Positions 13,746 through 22,518 of a DNA stretch of 27,531 nt are shown here, in pieces. The translations under genes were made by a program, and so were the position numbers. Source of the stretch: an uncultured Collinsella sp. (GTDB lineage Bacteria; Actinomycetota; Coriobacteriia; Coriobacteriales; Coriobacteriaceae). The stretch is from positions 1 to 27,531 of the forward strand of contig URLR01000024.1 in NCBI GenBank assembly GCA_900548815.1. Reading direction: 5' to 3'. The notes below the pieces were generated by a model. It did no database searches, was not told the DNA's origin, and saw nothing but the letters and a program-made list of their open reading frames with translations. How positions within the stretch are numbered: position 1 is the first letter of the stretch; each line of letters opens with the position of its first letter.

Positions 13746-16745
13746 ATGGTAAACGATTTGAGCGGTATAGACGACCTCGAGCTGATGCCGCTGGGCGGAG
13801 GCTATATGGTGCGACGCGAACGCTTGATGAATGAGCTTATCGCCAAGGGCCGAAAGGCCGGCATCGTGGTTCTTTATGCGCCCGACGGGTTTGGGAAGAC
13901 CTCGGTGCTGCTGCAGTACACCCATGAGGTTAAATGCGACCCAACGCGAGGCCCCGTGCGGATTATCGAGGCCGATCGCGCCATTGGGCGCGAGGTGTTT
14001 ATGCAGCTCGAGGTGGTTACCGAAGAACTCAAAGACAAACCGCACTCCCTTATCGCGATTGATAATGTGCCAAACCTCGATCAGCACGATACCGAAGACC
14101 TCATCGACAGGATTCGCGGCCTGCGCGCTATGGGGGTTGGGGTCTTTATCTCCTGCCGTCCTTCAAATCGTCAGCTGATTCATGGGCTGGGCGATTCGGT
14201 TAAGATCAATGCGCAGATGCTCAAGGTGCATGCCTATGAGTATTCGGCGTGGGCATCGGCGTTTTCGATCAGCACATCGCTCGACTTCTATCAGCTCACG
14301 CAGGGCGTGCCCGAGCTCGTTTCGGCATTGCAGACGGGTCTGTATGGCCAAGGCGACGTAGCCGGCCTGCTCGAAAACGAGATTGTCAACGTATATGGCG
14401 CGGCACTTGCCGATCTGGCTTCGCTCGACAATAATGCGCTGTTTTGCGTGGCATGTCTCATGGTTTTGATGGGCGAGGGCAATATCGCAGAACTCGAGGC
14501 TTGCGGGGTGAGGCTGTCGATGGTCGACCAGTCCTACTTTGTACGCGACTACCCGATCTTTGGCTTGGATCCCGCCGAGCGGAGTTTTACGTGTCTGGGC
14601 ACGGAGGATAACGGACGCTTGCGTTTGCGTAAGTTGGTGGCCGAGGTTCGCCCCGAACTTGTTCCGAGGGCGGCCCGGATTTTGCTTAAGGCGGGCCGAT
14701 GCGATGCGGCGATGGGCCTGGCGGACGCCTTTTTGGACCGTGAAGCGGTCCTTGAACTCGCTGGGCAGTATGGGGTCGATCTGGCTCTGACGGGGCACGG
14801 GGCCGATATCTGCCGAGCAGCGCTGGGCACGATCGATGCCGACGATCCGGCTCCAGAGCCAACGCCTGCCGAGGCGCTCGGCGTATATCTGGCAGCGGTC
14901 AGCGTGTCCAATACAAAGCTCGCTCGCTATATGGCATCGGTTATCGAGCGCGGGGGCGAACGGGCGGCCTGCGAAATAGACTCTGTTTCATGGAGGGTGG
15001 CCCAGACACTGACGGCTGTTTGCTATGGGGACAACGGGCTTGGGCTCCCTACGAACCTGGCCGTGCCAGAAATCGAGACATCCCATACCGCACTCGATAT
15101 GTTGTCTGCGCATATCGAGGTCAAGCGATGCCTGACCGAACGGGGAGATGACGGCGACGTTCTACAGCAGCTCAAAACGAGCAAGGCCTACGACTGCGAG
15201 CTCGACATCGCGGGGATTGTTATACGGGCCGATAGTATGCTGGTGGAGCTCTTTGACGGGTCGTTTGCGGGAACCGACGAGCGCGACGACGAGATGACGG
15301 TGGTGCGGGAGGCGCTCGACGTACGTGGGCTTAAGGCGATGGCTATCTGGGTGCGCATGGTGTTGGCGGCACGGCGGCTCCTTTCCGGCTTGCCGGTAAC
15401 CGACGATGCGGCGTTCAACGAGCTCGATCGTTTTGCCGTGCGCATGCGCGACAACCAGATTCAGCTGTTTGGCCTGTTGTTAGAAGGCTGGCAGTCGCTG
15501 GCAGAGGGACGGCCGGTTAATGCAAAGTTCCGTGCGGTCCAAGTGCTCAAACTTGCCGAGGAGTCGATTGCGTACATGCGCGATAACGCATTGCTGCTGG
15601 AGCGCGCAGCGTATCTGCGAAATACATCGATGGTTTCGGTGCGCGAGGAAGCGGAGCTACTCGATATAAGCCAGACGCAGGTTGGTGGAGCAGAAGCCTG
15701 GATGGTGGCGCTGCATTTGGCCTGTGCGGGTCGAGATAGCGATCTTGCGGCCTGGATGTCCATGAATCGTGCGGGGATTCTAGAGCCATCGTATCGGCTC
15801 TTTGCGCGCCTTGCCATGCATTGTCTGGGCGAGCCGGCGGGCAGGATACGCAAGAAGCTTCCCGTGCGCGAGCTGTCGCGGTACTCGCTGCGCGACGATT
15901 TGGAAGGGGAGGGCGAGTGCCTGTTCCAGGCCGGCGAGGTTGAAGCCGTCGATACCATCGACCATATCGAGATTCGCATGTTTGGTGCGTTTCGTGCCGA
16001 GCGCGACGGGTTTCCCATCACGGATAAAATGTGGCGCCGCAAGAAGGCGGCGACGCTTGCCGAGCGGCTTGCACTGGGCATGGATGCGCTCGTCGATCGT
16101 GAGACGCTGGCCATGGAGCTGTGGCCCCATGCCGAGTTCAATAGCGCCCGCAACAACCTGTACTCGACGATATCGCGCTTGCGGTCGGCTTTGGGGCCGA
16201 CGCCGGATGGCAAGTCGTGTGTGCTCATCCAAAATGAATGCATCGGACTCAACAGCGACTACGTCAAGACCGATGTACGGCTGTTCGACCAGATAAGCCG
16301 CGAGGTTTTGGGAAATCGCACGGGTGCGCGCGGGCCCCATTTAGTTGAGCTGTGCCTTAAGATTGAGCAGCTTTATGCCGGACCGCTGTATGTTCCCAAT
16401 GGCTGTAATCCCACCTACTTTTTGCGCATGCGGCGCATTATGCAGTCAAAGTACATCGATTGCATGATTAAGGGAGCAAATGCCGCTCTAGAAGAAAACG
16501 ATCTGCAGTCGGCGATTTGGCTGGCGGAGTCGGGGCTTCGACAGGAAACGGCGCGTGAGGATATGGTGCGCTGCGCCATGCGCGTCTACAGTGCGGCGGG
16601 GCGGCGGCGCGATATCGTCGAGCTGTACAGCGGGCATATGCACCACCTGAGGGAGCAGGTCAATGGCGTGCCCGAGCCCGAGACGCGGCGTCTATACGAG
16701 CGCTTGGTGGAGGGGCGGCTCAATCGCGTGCTGGTCGAGCGATAA
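13746..16745 (+). CDS. Large STAND-type regulator with C-terminal SARP/BTAD module
   Basis: A 999-residue putative transcription factor. The N-terminus is a MalT-like signal-transduction ATPase: Walker A APDGFGKTS (residues 45-53, the same form as MalT APAGYGKTT) and a Walker B-like strand SLIAIDNV (101-108). A long helical middle follows. From about residue 738 a winged-helix domain of the OmpR/SARP type begins (IEIRMFGAFRAERDG, then WRRKKAATLAERL, and RNNLYSTISRLRSALG). A bacterial transcriptional activation domain of helical repeats runs from about 845 to 990 (ELCLKIEQLYAGPL ... ETAREDMVRCAMRVYS). SARP proteins usually carry this module at the N-terminus, with the ATPase after it; the order here is reversed. 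The ATG at 13746 has GAGGAG (13735-13740) before it. Target genes are unknown; the repeats at 13382 and 13628 could be its own sites. Confidence 0.85.
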   Translation: MVNDLSGIDDLELMPLGGGYMVRRERLMNELIAKGRKAGIVVLYAPDGFGKTSVLLQYTHEVKCDPTRGPVRIIEADRAIGREVFMQLEVVTEELKDKPHSLIAIDNVPNLDQHDTEDLIDRIRGLRAMGVGVFISCRPSNRQLIHGLGDSVKINAQMLKVHAYEYSAWASAFSISTSLDFYQLTQGVPELVSALQTGLYGQGDVAGLLENEIVNVYGAALADLASLDNNALFCVACLMVLMGEGNIAELEACGVRLSMVDQSYFVRDYPIFGLDPAERSFTCLGTEDNGRLRLRKLVAEVRPELVPRAARILLKAGRCDAAMGLADAFLDREAVLELAGQYGVDLALTGHGADICRAALGTIDADDPAPEPTPAEALGVYLAAVSVSNTKLARYMASVIERGGERAACEIDSVSWRVAQTLTAVCYGDNGLGLPTNLAVPEIETSHTALDMLSAHIEVKRCLTERGDDGDVLQQLKTSKAYDCELDIAGIVIRADSMLVELFDGSFAGTDERDDEMTVVREALDVRGLKAMAIWVRMVLAARRLLSGLPVTDDAAFNELDRFAVRMRDNQIQLFGLLLEGWQSLAEGRPVNAKFRAVQVLKLAEESIAYMRDNALLLERAAYLRNTSMVSVREEAELLDISQTQVGGAEAWMVALHLACAGRDSDLAAWMSMNRAGILEPSYRLFARLAMHCLGEPAGRIRKKLPVRELSRYSLRDDLEGEGECLFQAGEVEAVDTIDHIEIRMFGAFRAERDGFPITDKMWRRKKAATLAERLALGMDALVDRETLAMELWPHAEFNSARNNLYSTISRLRSALGPTPDGKSCVLIQNECIGLNSDYVKTDVRLFDQISREVLGNRTGARGPHLVELCLKIEQLYAGPLYVPNGCNPTYFLRMRRIMQSKYIDCMIKGANAALEENDLQSAIWLAESGLRQETAREDMVRCAMRVYSAAGRRRDIVELYSGHMHHLREQVNGVPEPETRRLYERLVEGRLNRVLVER

Positions 16746-16777
16746 AAAACGGGCGCCCGAAGTACTTGGGCACCCGT
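16744..16777 (-). terminator. yhbY intrinsic terminator (minus strand)
   Basis: Read on the minus strand, an ACGGG/CCCGT plus GCCC/GGGC stem (16750-16777, one mismatch) is followed by six T (16749-16744). The T tract overlaps the stop codon of the convergent regulator gene, so the two operons share the terminator region. Confidence 0.8.
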
Positions 16778-16814
16778 AAGCTTGCTATGTGTTGGATCGC
16801 CGGATCATTGGTTC

Positions 16815-17114
16815 TTAGACGAGCTTGATCTTCTCGATGTCCTTGCGCGAGGACTCGCGATACAGTGAGAACTTGCGGCCGATGACCTGGACGACCTCGG
16901 CGTGGCAACGCTCAGCGAGCTCTTCGGCGGCCTCGCGGGCGGAAAGACTGGAGCCATCGAGCACGGAGCACTTAACGAGCTCGTGCTTCTCCAGATAGGC
17001 GACCGTCTGCTCGACGGTGCCCTCGTTGACATCGGACTTGCCGATGATGATGGCGGGGTTGAGGTGATGGGCCATGCTGCGAAGCTGCTTGACCTGTGCT
17101 CCTGTCAGTGCCAT
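16815..17114 (-). CDS. yhbY: CRS1-YhbY RNA-binding protein
   Basis: A 99-residue single CRM-domain protein (CRS1-YhbY family), associated with pre-50S ribosomal particles. The N-terminal LTGAQVKQLRSMAHHLNPAI and the glycine-rich loop IIGKSDVNEG are typical; the domain fills the whole protein. The length matches the 95-100 residues of the family. It is likely involved in 50S maturation, though the precise role is unsettled. It is translated on its own after a weak purine stretch (AGAAAGCGAG) and ends at the terminator overlapping the neighbour's stop codon. Confidence 0.93.
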   Translation of the reverse strand: MALTGAQVKQLRSMAHHLNPAIIIGKSDVNEGTVEQTVAYLEKHELVKCSVLDGSSLSAREAAEELAERCHAEVVQVIGRKFSLYRESSRKDIEKIKLV

Positions 17115-17272
17115 GGGTTCTCGCTTTCTATGTATGGGGCGCCCCGCAATGGGGCCTTAATCTACGTGAGCTGTCCCACGATAGCGCAGGAACGGCGCGG
17201 TGTGGAGCGCGTTTGCCCAGTTCAAAAAGAATGCGGATGCCGAGTGAGTGGGCGGTGCGGGCTGCGAACAGA

Positions 17273-18160
17273 CTACGAGCGGGGTGCAGAGACCGGCTCC
17301 CATGCAATAAACGCCCAACGGACCTTGCGGACGTGGTCGAGTATATAGCGTCCCTGCGGCACACCCTTGGAGCCCGGCTCACCGGCATGGGGATTCTCAA
17401 TCATGTGTTGAGCGATATAGTCGCGCAGGCGGTCGATCTTATCCTCGTTGCCATGTTCGAGCATGCGAGAAAAGTCTGCCACGCCCGCCTCGAGACTATC
17501 GAAGGTGTCGCGGCGGGGCGATTCAAAGTATGTAACCTGTGGCAGCGCACCCATCTGAATAAGAATGTTAAAGGCATACACAAAACCATCACTGCAGGTA
17601 ACCGAGGCACCGATAGCGTTCATCAAGTGCAGATCATAGCGCGGGCTGGAGTTGGCGACCATCGTGACAGCACAACGCCGACGAGCCGTACGGTCAAGCT
17701 TGGCAAGCGCACCTTTTAGATTGGTCGTCGTAACCGACCGACTGGCAAAGGCAATATCCACCGCTTTCGCGACCGGTCCAACCAAATCCCAATCATCATC
17801 CCAAGCAAGCTCAAGCGGCGTAATAAGATCTTCGAGCCCGTAATACTCAATGCCGGCATCAAGCGTGCCCAACATGGCAGGGGAGAAATCAGCCGCAATC
17901 ACGGAATGCCCAGCCTGAGCAAGCGGAATAGCAATCGACCCAGCCCCACACCCCATATCAAGCACCGACTCACCAGGCTTCAACGCCAACAGCTTTATAA
18001 AATCCCGAGCATAAGGGGCAGTCTCCAACGGCCGAAAATGCCGAGCCCTTTTATCCCACTCAAAAGAATCATCAGCCCGTCGCCGAGCAGCTTGCAGGCG
18101 CATCCATTCGCCATTCCAATCCGCAGCAAGCAGCTCAGAACGAATCAAATCATCAGCCAC
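17273..18160 (-). CDS. Class I SAM-dependent methyltransferase
   Basis: A 295-residue Rossmann-fold methyltransferase. Motif I is SVLDMGCGAGSIAIPL (about residues 65-80) and the ribose-binding acid at the end of strand 2 is Asp 91 (VIAADFSPAML). I place the start at the GTG at 18160, with AGGAGG on the minus strand (18174-18169) eight bases upstream; an in-frame extension to 18220 would run through that site and a terminator. The substrate is unknown: the family includes enzymes acting on small molecules, proteins and RNA. The N-terminal coding half (about 17800-18160) is visibly richer in A and T than the flanking genes, which could mean a later acquisition, but this is an impression, not a calculation. 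A terminator hairpin immediately precedes its ribosome-binding site. Confidence 0.85.
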   Translation of the reverse strand: MADDLIRSELLAADWNGEWMRLQAARRRADDSFEWDKRARHFRPLETAPYARDFIKLLALKPGESVLDMGCGAGSIAIPLAQAGHSVIAADFSPAMLGTLDAGIEYYGLEDLITPLELAWDDDWDLVGPVAKAVDIAFASRSVTTTNLKGALAKLDRTARRRCAVTMVANSSPRYDLHLMNAIGASVTCSDGFVYAFNILIQMGALPQVTYFESPRRDTFDSLEAGVADFSRMLEHGNEDKIDRLRDYIAQHMIENPHAGEPGSKGVPQGRYILDHVRKVRWAFIAWEPVSAPRS

Positions 18161-18179
18161 GGGCCAACCTCCTAGCAAC

Positions 18180-18211
18180 AAAAAAGCGACTCCTCCCAAA
18201 AGAAGAGCCGC
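18180..18211 (-). terminator. Terminator hairpin directly upstream of the methyltransferase
   Basis: On the minus strand a 10-bp stem (18211-18202 with 18195-18186, two G-U wobbles) and a six-base loop are followed by six T (18185-18180). The AGGAGG of the methyltransferase begins six bases later. It may end the UPF0210 transcript, or act as an attenuator in the methyltransferase leader. Confidence 0.75.
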
Positions 18212-18323
18212 AACCAGCATATATCAGAAAGAACCGTTCCAACGCCAAACCGCCCTCACAACCAAGGCGGGCAGGAGCGAAGCGACTGCCATACGGGATA
18301 GAACCCAACTGAGGTCCCGTTGT

Positions 18324-18464
18324 GCGAGAGTCCCGGGGAGGGCAAATGTATAAGGTCGATCGCGAGTTCCGCACGAGCCGGAGAGCACTTAATGTGCTCT
18401 CCGTGCGAGTCAGGACTGTCCGAGCAGGCGACCTTATATATTTGCCCTCCTCGGGACTCCTCGC
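18324..18464 (+). repeat. Large inverted repeat with nested hairpin
   Basis: Arms 18328-18358 and 18429-18459 pair over all 31 positions: 29 Watson-Crick pairs and two positions (18336/18451 and 18348/18439) that are G-U in plus-strand RNA but C-A in minus-strand RNA. The stem extends outward with a one-base bulge (GCGA 18324-18327 with TCGC 18461-18464). The 70-base centre holds a second perfect hairpin (GGAGAGCAC 18380-18388 with GTGCTCTCC 18394-18402), extended by GCAC/GTGC. It could be a structured small RNA or a miniature inverted-repeat element. It sits between minus-strand genes, and no plus-strand gene is adjacent. No obvious flanking target duplication is seen. Confidence 0.85.
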
Positions 18465-18477
18465 CCGAACCCCTCAG

Positions 18478-19842
18478 CTAGTTCTTGAGCGAGTTCAGCG
18501 GCGCCGGGAAGCGTCCGCCACGGTGGGCAAGCACGGTGCCGGCGTTGGGGTTCACCGGCATGATGGGCGCACGGCCGAACAGGCCGCCGTACTCGACGCA
18601 GTCGCCCACGCCCTTGCCGATGGCAGGAATCACGCGGACGGCCGTGGTCTTGTTGTTGATGACGCCGATGGCCATCTCGTCGGCGATGATGCCGGCGATG
18701 GTCTCGACCGGGGTGTCGCCGGGGATGGCGATCATGTCCAGGCCAACGGAGCACACGCAGGTCATGGCCTCGAGCTTCTCGAGCGAAAGCGCGCCGGCTT
18801 CGACGGCGGCGATCATGCCGGCGTCCTCGGACACGGGGATGAAAGCGCCGGAGAGACCGCCCACGCTGGAGCTGGCCATGACGCCGCCCTTCTTGACGGC
18901 ATCGTTGAGCATGGCGAGCGCGCAGGTCGTGCCGGGGCCACCGCAGGTGCCCACGCCGATGATCTCGAGGATGCGGGCAACGGAGTCGCCGATGGCAGGC
19001 GTGGGAGCCAGCGACAGGTCGACAATGCCTTTCTCGACACCCAGACGGCGGGCTGCCTCACGGCTCATGAGCTCGCCGGCGCGGGTGATCTTAAAGGCGG
19101 TCTGCTTGATTTTCTCGGCAACCTCCATCATCGAGGCGGAGTCGGGGAGCGTCTCCAAGGCAGCAGCCATAACGCCGGGGCCCGAGACGCCAACGTTGAT
19201 GACGGCGTCGGCCTCGCCACCGCCGTGGACGGCGCCCGCCATAAACGGGGAGTCCTCGACCATGTTGGCAAAGCAGACAAACTTGGAGGCGCCAACGGAA
19301 TCCTGGTCGGCCGTGAGTTTGGCGGCATCGATGATGGTCTGGGCGGCCATGAGCACGGCATCCATGTTGATACCGGCGCGCAGGCTGGCGACGTTTACGC
19401 TGGAGCAGACGCGGCTCGTGGTGGCGAGCGCCTGGGGGATGGACTGGATGACGCGGCGGTCGGCGTCACCGATGCCCTTCTGGACGAGTGCGGAGAAGCC
19501 GCCCAGGTAATCGATACCGAGCGTCTCGGCCGCGCGGTCGAGGGCATGCGCGATGGGGGTGAGGTCCTCATCCTTGCAGCACGCGGCGATCTGGGCCACC
19601 GGGGTGACGGAAACGCGCTTGTTGACGATGGGGATACCGTACTCGCGCTCGAGGTTCTCGGCGGTCTCGACCAGATGCTCAGCCGTGTGCGTCACGTGGT
19701 CGTAGATCTTCGTGCACATGCGGTCGAGGTTCTCGTCACCGCAACCCATGAGCGAAACACCCATGGTGATGGTCCTGATGTCGAGGTTCTGCTCCTCAAC
19801 CATGCCGCGGGTTTCCGCGATTTCTGCGGGCGTGATCGCCAT
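18478..19842 (-). CDS. UPF0210 (DUF711) family protein
   Basis: A 454-residue member of the conserved UPF0210 family (PFL-like fold). Recognisable segments include MGVSLMGCGDENLDR, INVGVSGPGVMAAAL, GTCGGPGTTCALAML and GGLSGAFIPVSEDAGM. The start is ATG 19842, with GGAG upstream on the minus strand; the frame is open to 19899, but the extra residues lack a good ribosome-binding site. The length fits the family (about 450). Its biochemical role is not established; in many genomes it lies beside a small ACT-domain protein, which is not seen here. A hairpin separates it from metH, so it probably has its own transcript. Confidence 0.9.
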   Translation of the reverse strand: MAITPAEIAETRGMVEEQNLDIRTITMGVSLMGCGDENLDRMCTKIYDHVTHTAEHLVETAENLEREYGIPIVNKRVSVTPVAQIAACCKDEDLTPIAHALDRAAETLGIDYLGGFSALVQKGIGDADRRVIQSIPQALATTSRVCSSVNVASLRAGINMDAVLMAAQTIIDAAKLTADQDSVGASKFVCFANMVEDSPFMAGAVHGGGEADAVINVGVSGPGVMAAALETLPDSASMMEVAEKIKQTAFKITRAGELMSREAARRLGVEKGIVDLSLAPTPAIGDSVARILEIIGVGTCGGPGTTCALAMLNDAVKKGGVMASSSVGGLSGAFIPVSEDAGMIAAVEAGALSLEKLEAMTCVCSVGLDMIAIPGDTPVETIAGIIADEMAIGVINNKTTAVRVIPAIGKGVGDCVEYGGLFGRAPIMPVNPNAGTVLAHRGGRFPAPLNSLKN

Positions 19843-19887
19843 CCTTGCGCTCCTATCTGCCAAAACGAGCATAGTCTTATCTATTCT

Positions 19888-19928
19888 AACGTGCCGCACG
19901 TGCCAAGTGGCGCGTGCGGCACGTTTTG
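19888..19928 (-). terminator. Hairpin between metH and UPF0210
   Basis: AACGTGCCGCACG (19888-19900) and CGTGCGGCACGTT (19913-19925) form a perfect 13-bp stem. On the minus strand the following sequence is only AT-rich (GTTAGAATAG), so termination of the met operon here is probable but imperfect. Confidence 0.6.
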
Positions 19929-19950
19929 GTGCTCGGTTATTTCCGTTGTG

Positions 19951-22509
19951 TTACTGCCCAAAGACCTCTTCGGCGATACGAGCGCTCTCGGCGGCGTCCT
20001 TGGCGTAGTAGTCAGCGCCGATCTGCTTGGCGTATTCGGGGGTGAGCACGGCGCCGCCTACGATGATCTTGACGCCCGGCACCTCGGCATGAAGCAACTT
20101 GATGGTCTCCTCCATGGCGACGACCGTGGTAGTCATAAGCGCCGAGAGGCCGACGAGCTTAATGTCACGCTCCTGCACGGTCTTGAGCACCTCTTGCGGG
20201 TCGACGTCGCGGCCTAGGTCAAAGACGGTGTAGCCGTAGTTGTCGAGCAGCATTTTGACGATGTTCTTGCCAATATCGTGGATGTCGCCCTTGACGGTGG
20301 CCACGCAGATCTTGCCCTTGTCAGCAATCTCGCCGGCGGGCATCAGGCGCTTGATGGTGTCGAAGCCCACGCGTGCGGCCTCGGCCGAGGCCATGAGCTG
20401 CGGCAAGAAAAACTTTCCCTGGTCAAAGAGGACGCCAACCTCGTCGAGGGCGGGGATAAAGTGATTGTTGATGAGGTCCATGGCGTCGTGGTCTGCCAGT
20501 AGACGCTCGGTCTCGGCAGCGATCTCGCCTTTGCGACCCGAGACGACCATGCGACGAATCGGGTCGTCGTTGCCGTCGGCGCCGGCGGTGCCCGCGGCAG
20601 GCGCGGCATCACTCGATGCGGCCTGAGCTGCTGCCGGGTTTGCGGCGATCTTGTACGGATCGGTCCAGTCGGCGTAGCGCTCGATGTATCCGGTCGAGCC
20701 CTCGTCCTCAACGCTCAGGACGCGATAGCTGTAGACGGTATCCATAAAGCGCTTGGAGCCCGGGTTCATGATGGGGGCGTCCAGACCCGCGCCAAAAGCG
20801 GCGGCCAAAAAGACCGAGCCCAGCAGCGGGCGGGCAGGCAGGCCAAAGCTGATGTTCGACACGCCGAGCGCGCACTTGACGCCCAGACGCTCCTTGCACA
20901 GGGACATGGCGCGCAGGATCTGCTCGGCCTGGCGTTGATTGGTCGAGGCGGTCATGACCAGGCAGTCGATGAGGATGCGGTCCGGGCCGATGCCGTAACG
21001 GGCAGCCTCGGCCACGATGTGCTCGGCGATGGCGAAGCGAGCCTCGGCGGTATCGGGGATGCCGCCTTCGTCGAGCGTAAGGCCGACAACGTTGGTGCCG
21101 TAGTGGGCGACCAGCGGAAAGATCTCATCCATGATCTGCTGCTTGCCATTGACCGAGTTGATGATGGGCTTGCCGGCGTAGCGGCGCACGGCGGCCTCGA
21201 CAGCGGCGGGATCGGTGGAGTCGATCTGCAGCGGCAGCAGCGTGGAGCCCTGGAGCTGTTCGGTCGCCTGCTGGATGACCTGGACCTCGTCAATCTCGGG
21301 CAGGCCCACATTGACGTCCAGGATGTCGGCGCCCTGTTCCTGCTGGCTGATGCCCTGGCTCACGACGTAGTCCAGGTCGCCGTCGCGCAGGGCCTGCTGC
21401 AGGCGCTTTTTGCCGGTGGGGTTGATGCGCTCGCCGATGATAGCGATCTTGTGGCCGTCGCAGGGAAGGTCCACGACCGTTTGGGCGCTCGTGACCGACA
21501 TGCTGGGCTTGCGGCGGCGCGGGCTGGGCGTGTGGTTGTCGATAAGCGTGCGCAAGGCCGCCATGTGCGCCGGCGTGGTGCCGCAGCAGCCGCCCACGAC
21601 GCTCACGCCGTCGGCGATCATGCCGGCGACGGCCTCGGCGTATTCGGGGGCTTGGATATCAAAGACGGTGTTGCCGTCGTCGTCCACATGGGGGAGTCCC
21701 GCGTTGGCCTGCACCATAATGGGCTTATCGGTAACGGTGAGCATACGTGCGGCGAGTCCTCGGAGCTCGGCCGGTCCCTGGCTGCAGTTGATGCCCAAAA
21801 CGTCGGCGCCGATGGCATCGAGCGTGATGGCGGCCACCTCGGGACTCGTGCCCAGGAAGGTGCGACCGTCTTCCTCGAAGGTCATGGTGGCAAAGACGGG
21901 CAGGTCGGAGTTTTCGCGGCAGGCGAGGACGGCCGCCTTGATCTCGGCCAGGTCGGTCATAGTCTCGATAATAAAGAGGTCCACGCCCGCATCGACGCCA
22001 GCGCGCACTTCCTCGGCAAAGAGGTCATAGGCCTCGTCAAAGCTGAGGGTGCCTAAGGGACGAAGCAGCGCGCCGATGGGGCCGATATCGCCGGCGACGT
22101 AGCGGGCGCCGGCCTCGCGGGCGCAGGCGACAGCGGCGGCAAAGACGTCTGCCACGGTGGCGGCGCCGTCGAGCTTGTGGGCGTTGGCGCCAAAGGTGTT
22201 GGCGGTGATCACGTCGCAGCCAGCCTCGACGTACTGGCGCTGAATGTCGGTAATGACCTGGGGCTCCTCAAAGTTGAGCAGCTCGGGCAGGGCGCCGGCC
22301 TTCATGCCGGCCGCTTGCAACATGGTGCCCATGCCGCCGTCGAACAGCAGGTGTCCCGTGCCCTCGATGGCCGCACGCAGGCGATCGTCCTTAATGTGCA
22401 GATCGTCGATCGTGTGCGTCTTGTACGTGGCACCGTTGCGACGTGCGGCATCAACGGGTGCCGCCAATGCAGTGCCGTCAGAATCATGAGTGATAAGCGG
22501 AGTAAACAT
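19951..22509 (-). CDS. metH: B12-dependent methionine synthase core (no activation domain)
   Basis: An 852-residue enzyme transferring a methyl group from 5-methyl-tetrahydrofolate to homocysteine through cobalamin. Domain order: homocysteine-binding barrel (about 45-325) with zinc ligands Cys 242 (GINCSQGP) and Cys 308/Cys 309 (VGGCCGTTP); pterin-binding barrel (about 350-610, IGERINPTGKK, LDVNVG, GVSNISFGLP); cap domain (about 635-720); and B12-binding domain with DIHDIG, where His 744 ligates cobalt. E. coli MetH has about 1,227 residues; the missing C-terminal reactivation domain is supplied by the next gene upstream. AGGAG overlaps that gene's stop, nine bases before the ATG at 22509. 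An alanine-rich linker (residues near 655-680) sits between the barrels and cap. The operon is metF - activation gene - metH. Confidence 0.97.
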   Translation of the reverse strand: MFTPLITHDSDGTALAAPVDAARRNGATYKTHTIDDLHIKDDRLRAAIEGTGHLLFDGGMGTMLQAAGMKAGALPELLNFEEPQVITDIQRQYVEAGCDVITANTFGANAHKLDGAATVADVFAAAVACAREAGARYVAGDIGPIGALLRPLGTLSFDEAYDLFAEEVRAGVDAGVDLFIIETMTDLAEIKAAVLACRENSDLPVFATMTFEEDGRTFLGTSPEVAAITLDAIGADVLGINCSQGPAELRGLAARMLTVTDKPIMVQANAGLPHVDDDGNTVFDIQAPEYAEAVAGMIADGVSVVGGCCGTTPAHMAALRTLIDNHTPSPRRRKPSMSVTSAQTVVDLPCDGHKIAIIGERINPTGKKRLQQALRDGDLDYVVSQGISQQEQGADILDVNVGLPEIDEVQVIQQATEQLQGSTLLPLQIDSTDPAAVEAAVRRYAGKPIINSVNGKQQIMDEIFPLVAHYGTNVVGLTLDEGGIPDTAEARFAIAEHIVAEAARYGIGPDRILIDCLVMTASTNQRQAEQILRAMSLCKERLGVKCALGVSNISFGLPARPLLGSVFLAAAFGAGLDAPIMNPGSKRFMDTVYSYRVLSVEDEGSTGYIERYADWTDPYKIAANPAAAQAASSDAAPAAGTAGADGNDDPIRRMVVSGRKGEIAAETERLLADHDAMDLINNHFIPALDEVGVLFDQGKFFLPQLMASAEAARVGFDTIKRLMPAGEIADKGKICVATVKGDIHDIGKNIVKMLLDNYGYTVFDLGRDVDPQEVLKTVQERDIKLVGLSALMTTTVVAMEETIKLLHAEVPGVKIIVGGAVLTPEYAKQIGADYYAKDAAESARIAEEVFGQ

Positions 22510-22518
22510 CGAGGGCTC

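Noticed and set aside
18322..20217. 631-codon plus-strand open frame
   Set aside because: Antisense of UPF0210 and running through the large hairpin; translation is Gly/His/Asp-rich with no domain.
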